Origin: an uncultured Aquimarina sp.
GTDB lineage: Bacteria > Bacteroidota > Bacteroidia > Flavobacteriales > Flavobacteriaceae
DNA length: 64,000 bases
Assembly: GCA_947489685.1 (NCBI GenBank)
Contig: CANLEM010000006.1
Coordinates: 62,001-126,000, forward strand
Direction: 5' to 3'
In this document: positions 38,754-48,000 of the stretch, one piece after another
Numbering within the stretch: the first letter of the stretch is position 1
Layout: each line of letters opens with the position of its first letter
Program-made: the position numbers and the translations under genes
The notes under the pieces: generated by a model
The model's database searches: none
What the model saw: only the letters and a program-made list of their open reading frames with translations
Told to the model about the DNA's origin: nothing

Positions 38754-41084
38754 ATGAAAAGAATACTAACAACACTAGGTCTAATATTCCTTTTGGGATC
38801 TTGTACAACATCTTCGACAAACGAGATTGTTATGACCTCGGATATTGCCATTATCCCCAAACCTAATTCAATTACCAAAAGTGAAGGAGTTTTTGAGTTA
38901 AAAAATACAACTTCGTTTGAGTTTAATGATATCTCTATTCGGCCTATAGCGGATCTTTTTGTAGAAAAAATAAGGTTTCTAACTGGTGTATCGATTCTAA
39001 CTAATCAGGATACGAAAGAAAGCAATATTCAGCTTATGATAAATAAGGAGTTGGATATAAATGAAGAAGGGTATCTATTGTATACCCTACCTAACACCAT
39101 AGTTATAGAAGCAAAATCGACAAAAGGAATCTTCTATGGATTACAATCTTTTGTACAGTTACTTCCTGTAATTTCAGAAGAAAAAAAGTCTGAAAAACTG
39201 ATTATTCATGTTCCAAAAGTTGAAATCAAAGACGAGCCTGCATTTGCATGGCGCGGAACCATGATAGACGTTTCTAGACATTTTTTTTCTGTTGATTTTA
39301 TAAAAAAACAATTAGATGTTTTAGCATCTTTTAAGATCAATAAATTTCACTGGCATCTCACCGATGATCAGGGTTGGCGAATAGAAATTAAAAAATACCC
39401 TAAACTTACTCAAGTTGGAGCCAAAAGAGGCGGTACTAAAGATCCTATGTATCATGGGTTTTATACGCAAGAAGAAATCAAAGATGTTGTGGCCTATGCA
39501 AAGGATCGATTTATAGATGTTATACCAGAGTTTGATATTCCTGGTCATGCTTCTGCAATTTTAGCGTCATATCCTGATATGGCTTGCGTAAAAGGGCCTT
39601 TCGAAATCCGAAAAATTTGGGGTATTGATTATAACATTCTTTGTGCCGGAAAAGAAAGCGTATACACATTTGTTGAAGATATAATTGATGAAATGACAGA
39701 GCTGTTTCCTTATCAATATTTTCATGTTGGTGGAGACGAAGTACCCAAAAAACACTGGGAAAACTGCAAGTTATGCCAAGAAAAGATAAAAAAAGAAGGT
39801 CTAAAAAATGAAGAAGAACTACAGAGTTATTTTATGGCTAGGGTAGAAGAGATGCTCCAAAAAAGGAACAAGAAGATGATTGGATGGGATGAAATCTTAG
39901 AGGGAGGTATTACCGCCACAACTAATATTATGTCTTGGCAAGGAGAAGAAGGAGGTATAGAAGCAGCAAATCAGGGACATGATGTAATTATGACACCTTT
40001 AGATTACACCTATTTAAATTTTTATCAAGGAGATCATATAGCAGAGCCTATGGCATTTGGAGGATATACATTATTAGAAAAAGTATATAACTATTCTCCC
40101 GTTCCTAAGGCAATTGATAAAGATAAACGACACCATATTCTTGGGTTGCAAGGTAATTTTTGGGCAGAGCATGGCAATAGTGATGCGATAGCCGAATATC
40201 AATTATACCCCAGGATTTTGGCAATAGCCGAAGTGGGTTGGTCAACTCGTAAAAACTATAAAGATTTCCTCAAAAGATTAGAAAAAAAATATCCCTTACT
40301 GGATCAATACGCTATTAATTATCACATACCTATGCCAGAAGGACCTATTGCCAATCAAATTGTTTTTGATAAAAAAACAACCTTGAGATTTAAAACCACT
40401 CATCCAGTAAAGATGGTATATACGGTTGATGGGTCAGAGCCTAATAAAAATAGTGAGCTGTATACAGAACCAATTACATTTGATAAAACAACAACACTAA
40501 AAATAGCTTCTGTTTTACCTCATGGTAAAATGAGTATAACAAGAGAGTTATTACTTAAAAAGGAAGATCTAATACCTTCAATTTCTCAATTTAAAAAGTT
40601 ATCCAAAGGCCTACAGGTAAAGACTGTTAAAGGACATTTTGTTAATGTCAATGCTGTAAATGATACACTAACTATGGCTTATGAAACTATAAAAGAAATT
40701 AAAGATGTTAATAAGACTTATGATTGGGGACATGCTATTAAAGAAGAAAATTTTAAAGCTGTATTTGTAGAAGGGTATATAGATATTTTAGAAGACGGTG
40801 TTTATTTTTTCTCTAGTAATCAAGATCAAGTATGGATTGCAGATCAATTGGTAATAGATTATAAAAAAACAATAAAAAAGCACCCCGAAACTAGTTCTAT
40901 TGCTCTAAAAAAAGGAAAACATAAGCTCAAAATTGTATACCTGAATAATATAATAAATGGTTGGGCTTCTGATTGGAATACGGTCGAAATAAAGTATAAA
41001 AAAGAAGAGGATACCATATTTAACACCGTAGACAAGGATATGATCTATTATCAAAACTCAGAAACAGATCTTTCTCTAAAATAA
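38754..41084 (+). CDS. Beta-N-acetylhexosaminidase (GH20) lipoprotein with C-terminal sugar-binding-like region
   Basis: Lipobox LGSC; FAWRGTMIDVSRHFFSVDFIKKQLD, FHWHLTDDQGWRIEIKKYP, YFHVGGDEVPKKHW, MSWQGEEGG. Confidence 0.95.
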   Translation: MKRILTTLGLIFLLGSCTTSSTNEIVMTSDIAIIPKPNSITKSEGVFELKNTTSFEFNDISIRPIADLFVEKIRFLTGVSILTNQDTKESNIQLMINKELDINEEGYLLYTLPNTIVIEAKSTKGIFYGLQSFVQLLPVISEEKKSEKLIIHVPKVEIKDEPAFAWRGTMIDVSRHFFSVDFIKKQLDVLASFKINKFHWHLTDDQGWRIEIKKYPKLTQVGAKRGGTKDPMYHGFYTQEEIKDVVAYAKDRFIDVIPEFDIPGHASAILASYPDMACVKGPFEIRKIWGIDYNILCAGKESVYTFVEDIIDEMTELFPYQYFHVGGDEVPKKHWENCKLCQEKIKKEGLKNEEELQSYFMARVEEMLQKRNKKMIGWDEILEGGITATTNIMSWQGEEGGIEAANQGHDVIMTPLDYTYLNFYQGDHIAEPMAFGGYTLLEKVYNYSPVPKAIDKDKRHHILGLQGNFWAEHGNSDAIAEYQLYPRILAIAEVGWSTRKNYKDFLKRLEKKYPLLDQYAINYHIPMPEGPIANQIVFDKKTTLRFKTTHPVKMVYTVDGSEPNKNSELYTEPITFDKTTTLKIASVLPHGKMSITRELLLKKEDLIPSISQFKKLSKGLQVKTVKGHFVNVNAVNDTLTMAYETIKEIKDVNKTYDWGHAIKEENFKAVFVEGYIDILEDGVYFFSSNQDQVWIADQLVIDYKKTIKKHPETSSIALKKGKHKLKIVYLNNIINGWASDWNTVEIKYKKEEDTIFNTVDKDMIYYQNSETDLSLK

Positions 41085-41095
41085 TTCTTAGAAAC

Positions 41096-43012
41096 ATGGA
41101 AACAGATCAAACAAGTGAATTAAAAATGATTTCTTCTTATGAAGAGTATCATAAAAAATATGAGCAAAGTGTAAAAGACCCAGAATCCTTTTGGTCAGAA
41201 ATAGCGAACAATTTTGTTTGGCATCAAAAATGGGATAAGGTATTAGAATATGATTGGGAGACTCCAAGAACGAAATGGTTTACAAATGCTAAACTTAATA
41301 TTACAGAAAATTGCTTGGATAGACATCTAGAGTTTAGAGCTGATCAAACTGCAATTATATGGGAGCCCAATGATCCTAGTCAACTCTCAAAAAAGTATAC
41401 CTATAGAGAATTACATGCAATGGTTTGCCAATTTGCCAATGTACTTAAAAATAAAGGTGTCCAAAAAGGCGATAGGGTATGTATCTATATGCCTATGGTT
41501 ATAGAACTGACTGTAGCGATGTTGGCATGCGCAAGAATTGGAGCCGTGCACTCTGTGGTATTTGCAGGGTTTTCTTCAGAAGCATTGGCAACCAGAATAA
41601 ACGATTCATCTTGTAAAATGTTGATTACTGCGGATGGGACATATAGAGGTACTAAAAATATCCCATTAAAAAATATAGTTGATGAGGCATTAAATAGGTG
41701 CTCTTGTATTGAATCTACAATAATTCTAAAAAATACAGCTCAAGATATTCACTGGGTACCTGGCAGAGATTCTTGGTGGCATCTTGAGTTAATGGGCATT
41801 TCTGAATATTGTGAGGCCGAGGTTATGAATGCCGAAGATCCTTTATTTATTTTGTATACTTCGGGGTCTACCGGAAAACCAAAAGGAATGGTGCATACTA
41901 TTGCTGGTTATATGGTGTATACGTCCTATTCTTTTTTAAACGTATTTCAATATCAACACGGTAACGTATATTGGTGTACCGCAGATATCGGGTGGATTAC
42001 AGGACACAGCTATATCGTGTATGGGCCTTTGGCGGTGGGTGCTACTTCAATCATTTTTGAAGGAATACCAAGTTATCCTAATTACGATCGTTTTTGGCAA
42101 GTATGCGAAAAACATGAAGTTTCACATTTTTATACAGCACCAACGGCTATAAGGGCATTAAAAAAACATCCTTCTTCGTTGGTTAAAAAATATAACCTTT
42201 CAAGTCTAAAGGTTTTAGGTACTGTTGGGGAACCTATTAATCTTGAAGCATGGGAGTGGTACAATGATGTAGTTGGAGATAATAATTGTCCTATCGTAGA
42301 TACTTGGTGGCAGACAGAAACGGGGGGGATCATGATCTCTTCATTAGCAGGAGTTACACCTCAAAAATCAACATTTGCAACACTACCACTGCCTGGAATA
42401 CAACCCACCCTAATCACTCCCGAAGGAATAGAAATAAATGAAAAAGAAGCTGAAGGAATTCTGGCAATAAAATTCCCCTGGCCCGGAATGGCACGAACAA
42501 TTTATGGTGATCATGACCGATATAAAAAGGTTTATTTTTCGGCTTATCCGGGCTATTACTTTCCGGGAGATGGCGCCTTAAGAGATAGCAAAGGAAATTA
42601 TAGAATTACGGGACGTGTAGACGATGTAATAATTGTATCGGGCCATAATTTGGGTACTGCGCCTATAGAAAATGCAATTAACCAACATCCATTAGTTGTA
42701 GAGAGCGCTCTAGTGAGTTATCCGCATGAGATTAAAGGTAATGCGCTATACGCATTTGTTATTACTTATGATAAAGACGAAAAAGAAGAAAGTTTACATG
42801 CCGAAATTAAAGAAATAGTTTCTCGTTTGGTGGGGCCAATTGCAAAACCAGATAAGATTCAAATCGTAACGGGGCTTCCTAAAACACGAAGCGGTAAAAT
42901 AATGCGAAGGATACTGAGAAAAATAGCAAACAATGATGTAACAACTATAGGAGATACATCTACTCTTTTAAATCCTGATGTGGTTAATGATATTATTAAA
43001 AATAAGAAATAG
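41096..43012 (+). CDS. acs: Acetyl-CoA synthetase
   Basis: LYTSGSTGKPKGMVHT, YWCTADIGWITGHSYIVYGPL, DTWWQTETGGIM, ITGRVDDVIIVSGHNLGTAPIE, KTRSGKIMRRILRKIA. Confidence 0.95.
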   Translation: METDQTSELKMISSYEEYHKKYEQSVKDPESFWSEIANNFVWHQKWDKVLEYDWETPRTKWFTNAKLNITENCLDRHLEFRADQTAIIWEPNDPSQLSKKYTYRELHAMVCQFANVLKNKGVQKGDRVCIYMPMVIELTVAMLACARIGAVHSVVFAGFSSEALATRINDSSCKMLITADGTYRGTKNIPLKNIVDEALNRCSCIESTIILKNTAQDIHWVPGRDSWWHLELMGISEYCEAEVMNAEDPLFILYTSGSTGKPKGMVHTIAGYMVYTSYSFLNVFQYQHGNVYWCTADIGWITGHSYIVYGPLAVGATSIIFEGIPSYPNYDRFWQVCEKHEVSHFYTAPTAIRALKKHPSSLVKKYNLSSLKVLGTVGEPINLEAWEWYNDVVGDNNCPIVDTWWQTETGGIMISSLAGVTPQKSTFATLPLPGIQPTLITPEGIEINEKEAEGILAIKFPWPGMARTIYGDHDRYKKVYFSAYPGYYFPGDGALRDSKGNYRITGRVDDVIIVSGHNLGTAPIENAINQHPLVVESALVSYPHEIKGNALYAFVITYDKDEKEESLHAEIKEIVSRLVGPIAKPDKIQIVTGLPKTRSGKIMRRILRKIANNDVTTIGDTSTLLNPDVVNDIIKNKK

Positions 43013-43152
43013 AACTATAATCTAGAGAGGATGTCATACCTCAATGGATTCAGAGAATAAACATAATTATAACATATAAAAAAACTATATGAATAGAAAC
43101 TATACTATCAAAGATAGTTAACACAATTATTAACCTTTAACACAAACATTTT

Positions 43153-44754
43153 ATGAACTTTTTAAAAAATCTTATTTGGGGAATAGCCATTTTACCAATG
43201 CTATTTTTATCATGCACAAACGAAAGTTTTATAGAAAGCGAAAGCTTGAGTAAAATTGAATCAAATGCAGCTAAATCTTCGATTAACGAACCAATTGTAC
43301 TGGGATATTTTCCCTCCTGGTCAGAGAGCTGGACATCTGGTGATAATGGGTCTAAATTGAGAGATATTCCAGAACACGTAACCCATGTGTTTCTTGCTTT
43401 TGCCAGACCTAACCTTAGATATCAAAAAGGCTCTTTGGATATTACCAACACAGGGATTCAAACGCCTTATGGTGGAGCAACACTAAAAGGATCTGTTGCT
43501 GCCTTAAAATCTAAGGGTACCAAAGTAATACTATCCATTGGTGGAGAAACCTATTGGGGTTCGGATGCCGCTTATGATATCAACTATCAACAAATAAAAG
43601 ATTTGGTAGATGATATGGGGTTCGAAGGAATTGATTGGGATTTTGAACCTAATGGTAGTTTTGCCACCATCGGGGATCCAATTAATGTTCAACGATTTAT
43701 TGATTTTTTTAATAACTCCAGAGCAATTATGCCCAAAGGGCAGTATCTTCTTGCTTGTGCACCTGCAGGCGTTGGCGCTTTGGGAGGTGTAAATAATGAC
43801 GATCCTTCATCGCCTTTTGCACACAGTAATCGAAATACCTTATCAGGAGAATCTGATGCAAATCTATATAATGCAACTACACCAAATCAGGCTATTAGTT
43901 TATTTGGATTTGCAACCACTGGTCATATGATACCCGTTATGGAAGCCGTTGGAGATAAAATAGATTTAATCGCATATCAAGGGTATAATACAGGTGCCGC
44001 CACGAATAGAAAAATTATGTATGATGCGTATAAACATTATGCAGATAAATATGGATTTGCAATTGCTGCAGGAACACATTACCCTAATGAACCATGGGGA
44101 CCATACTACACTTATACTTATAATAGTATGGCAGAACTTTCTGGTCATATTGCAGCCAATAACACGAACAATGACGGAATTATGATTTGGCAAATGTTAC
44201 TTAGTGGAGGTTCATCATCTGCATATGGATATCTACATATTGCTAGTCAGGTTCTTAATGGAGTGTCTCAATCTCAGGCAATAGCAAATGCCGAAAATTA
44301 CCCAGATTCTCCGTATACCGGTGGTGGCGATGGCGGCGGAGATGGTGGCGGTAACGGTACAGGTTGTGATAATGCGGCACAATGGAGTAGTAGCACCGTG
44401 TATAACGGAGGGCAAGAAGCTATAGAACAAAATAAATTGTATCGAGCAAAATGGTGGACGCAAGGTAATAATCCAAGTACCAGTACAGGTAACGGACAAC
44501 CATGGGAGTTTGTGAGCAACTGCGGTGGCGGTGATGGCGGTGGAGATGGAGATGGAAACGGCGGAGATGGCGATGGAGGAGGAACCGGTAACTGTAGTGC
44601 AAATCAATGGAATTTTTCAACGGCCTACACGGGAGGTCTTGAGGCTGTTTATCAAAATGCGTTATACAGAGCAAAATGGTGGACGCAAGGTGATGTGCCT
44701 TCAACCAATACAGGTGATGGTAAACCTTGGGAATTGATACAAAATTGCAACTAA
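43153..44754 (+). CDS. GH18 chitinase lipoprotein with two C-terminal CBM5/12 modules
   Basis: Lipobox FLSC; VILSIGGETYWGS; FEGIDWDFEPNG; Gly/Asp linkers; two CBM5/12 (AQWSSSTVYNGGQEAIEQNKLYRAKWWTQGNNPS; NQWNFSTAYTGGLEAVYQNALYRAKWWTQGDVPS). Confidence 0.94.
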   Translation: MNFLKNLIWGIAILPMLFLSCTNESFIESESLSKIESNAAKSSINEPIVLGYFPSWSESWTSGDNGSKLRDIPEHVTHVFLAFARPNLRYQKGSLDITNTGIQTPYGGATLKGSVAALKSKGTKVILSIGGETYWGSDAAYDINYQQIKDLVDDMGFEGIDWDFEPNGSFATIGDPINVQRFIDFFNNSRAIMPKGQYLLACAPAGVGALGGVNNDDPSSPFAHSNRNTLSGESDANLYNATTPNQAISLFGFATTGHMIPVMEAVGDKIDLIAYQGYNTGAATNRKIMYDAYKHYADKYGFAIAAGTHYPNEPWGPYYTYTYNSMAELSGHIAANNTNNDGIMIWQMLLSGGSSSAYGYLHIASQVLNGVSQSQAIANAENYPDSPYTGGGDGGGDGGGNGTGCDNAAQWSSSTVYNGGQEAIEQNKLYRAKWWTQGNNPSTSTGNGQPWEFVSNCGGGDGGGDGDGNGGDGDGGGTGNCSANQWNFSTAYTGGLEAVYQNALYRAKWWTQGDVPSTNTGDGKPWELIQNCN

Positions 44755-44813
44755 TTTATTGTTTGATAGAATATATAATTAGTCATTCTAATAGTTAAAC
44801 AATTGTTTTAAGC

Positions 44814-44862
44814 AAAACTCCGGAATGCGCTCAATTAGTATTGAGTTTTTCGGAGTTTTTTT
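44814..44862 (+). terminator. Intrinsic terminator after the GH18 lipoprotein gene
   Basis: AAAACTCCGgaatgcgCTCAATtagtATTGAGtttttCGGAGTTTTTTT, composite stem plus T-tract. Confidence 0.8.
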
Positions 44863-45051
44863 AAGGAAGACTATACTCTAACCTATATGTTAGGTATCAT
44901 CATTTTCTCGAATACTATTCAAACTGAATATAATCATATACCCTGAGATCAGATCTACAATCTGGTCTACAAAAATTTTGTTTTTTCAGTTGTAAAGAAG
45001 CAATTCCGAGAATCCAAAACATAAAAAAAACGTAAATCAAACTTTTTAATC

Positions 45052-48000
45052 ATGAAAAATAATAACCATTATTTATTCAAAAACTCTTATATCCCTATAT
45101 TACTACTATTTATATTAAGTATTAACTATGGTTATGCAGATATATGTATTAGTAATACGGTTAATAAAATTGAGGAGTATACTGCAAATAAAGAAAAGTA
45201 TACCTTTATTCAAAATAACTGCGAAAACATCCCGGTATGGTCATCGGCAAACACCTATACCCAAGGAAACGAAGTACAATTTAATGACAATAAATATATT
45301 GCAAATTGGTGGACACAAGATAATCCTGAAACTAATAATGGTCCCTCTGGAAGTGGTCAGCCATGGACTTTGATAGGGCCTTGTGGAGGACAAAATCAGT
45401 TACCAACTGTTAGTATTACTGTTCCTGCCAATGGCGCTGTTTTTGATCAAGGTAATATTATAACCATAACTGCAAATGCATCAGATCCAGATGGATCTAT
45501 TGCTCAAGTAGAATTCTTCTCAGGCACAACAAGTCTTGGAGTCGATACATCAAGCCCTTATAGTCTAAACTGGACCAATGCCGCTGCTGGTAATTATAAT
45601 ATTACGGCTGTGGCAAGAGATAATCAAGGGGCAATTACTACGTCATCAGTGGTGGCGATTATTGTAAACCCTGTGGGGCCCCAGCCTCCCGTTGTAGAAA
45701 TTACTTCTCCTTCTAATAATACCAATTTTACGGTTGGAAATAATATAAATATTACAGCCAACGCGTCGGATACTGATGGTTCTGTTACTTTGGTTGAGTT
45801 TTTTCAAGGTACCACAAAGCTAGGAGAAGATACATCTGCCCCTTATTCATTTACTTGGTCTGGAGTAGCAGAAGGAAGTTATTCGCTAACTGCTATTGCA
45901 ACAGATAATGATAATAATACAACAACTTCATCTTCTGTTAATATAATAGTTCGACCTGCTGGAGGATCAGATGGAGAATTACCCGATAGAGTAATTGTTG
46001 GATATTGGCATAATTTTGATAACGGTTCTGGTTTTATTCGTCCCGAAAATGTATCCTCTAAGTTTGATGTAGTAAATATTTCTTTTGCAGAACCTGTCTC
46101 TGGTAGTACTTCTCTTATTGATTTCACACCCGATCCGGCAAATATTTCTGATTCAGATTTTAGAAATGGTATTCAAATACTACAAAGTCGAGGGCAAGAA
46201 GTTGTGATTTCAATCGGTGGAGCAAATGGACTGGTGCAATTAAATACCATTGCCGAAAGAGATGAATTTGTTAGTTCTATGATTTCTATTATCGAAAATT
46301 ATGGTTTTGACGGAATGGATATTGATTTCGAAGGGCAATCGTTATCACTTAATTTGGGAGATGATGATTTTCGTAACCCAACTACTTCGCGCATTGTAAA
46401 TCTTATTGATGCAATTAATACGATAACGGATCATTTTGGAAATAAGTTCGTTCTTACTATGGCGCCCGAAACATTCTTTGTTCAATTGGGTTATAGTTTT
46501 TATGGTGGTATTTCTTCTGGAGCCGATAGAAGAGCTGGAGCTTACCTTCCGGTTATTCACGCTCTAAGAGATAAGCTTACTTTCTTACAAGTTCAATATT
46601 ACAACTCTGGATCGATCACAGCTTTGGATGATCAGTTTTATGCTATGGGTAATGCAGATTTTTATGTGTCATTAGTCGATATGTTGTTAAAGGGATTTCC
46701 TATTACAAGAGATGCTTCTAAGTTTTTCCCAGCCCTTAGACAGGATCAAGTTTTAATAGGTCTTCCGGCTAATGCTAATGCAGGTGGTGGTTTTGCTCCG
46801 CCAGCAGAGGTTCATAAAGCCTTGGATTATTTAATTAAAGGAATTCCTTTTGGAGGTAATTATACGCTTACACAAACGTACCCTAATCTTAGAGGATTAA
46901 TGACATGGTCTGTAAACTGGGATGCCTTTAATAATTTTGAATTTTCTGATCAGCATAGAGCATATTTAGATGCTTTAGGTAATAGTAACCCACAACCAAC
47001 TATAAATATAACATCTCCGGTTAATAATGCCAATTTTGGAATAAACGATACTGTAATAATAAATGCAAATGCTTCAGATAACGGTAGTGTTACTCGGGTA
47101 GAGTTTTTTGTCGACGGTACAAGTGTAGGTATCGATACAACGAGCCCGTATAGTGGTACATGGAGCACAAATATCGCAGGATCATATAATATAACGGCAA
47201 CAGTTACTGATAATTTGGGAGCAACTGTAACATCAAATCCTGTCTCTATTAATATTAATGATACTTCTAATGATCCGCCTGTAGTTACGATATCTTCACC
47301 TACAGCAGGAACAACTTTTGATCAGGGAACTACTATTACCGTTACTGCAAATGCATCTGACACCGATGGGACGATAACTTCTGTAGAGTTTTTTGCCGAT
47401 AATGCAAGTTTAGGGATAGATACTACCAGTCCGTATAGTGTGGCATGGACTAATGCACCAGTTGGTACTTATAATTTAACAACCATTGCAATAGATGATA
47501 AAGGCGCATCAACTACTTCTTTACCTGTGCAGATTGTTGTGAGTTCAATTTCTGGTGATGGGTGTACGAATATACCCATATGGTCATCATCGAATACCTA
47601 TACCCAAGGAGATGAAGTACAGCTTAACGGTAAAAAATATCTTGCAAATTGGTGGACTCAAAATAATCCAGAAACAAGTAATGGTCCTACAGGAAGTGGA
47701 CAGCCATGGACATTATTGGGGTCCTGCTCAGGTGGTACCAATCAACCACCAAGTGTTAGTATAACATCTCCATCTACTGGCAGTGAGTTTGAAGAAAACA
47801 CCACCATAGAATTAACTGCAAATGCTACGGATGACGGAAGTGTTACTCAGGTAGAATTTTTTAATGGAAATTCAAGTTTAGGAATTGATACAACAAGTCC
47901 ATATAGTATTAATTGGGATAATGCTGCAGTAGGGGAGTATACTATAACTGCCGTTGCAACAGATAACGATGGTGTTAGTACAACTTCTAGTGCTATAAAT

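Noticed and set aside
44233-44704. Minus- and plus-strand ORFs over the Gly/Asp linkers (His/Pro/Ser/Arg-rich translations)
   Set aside because: Frame artefacts of GGTGGCGATGGC-type repeats that encode the chitinase linker.
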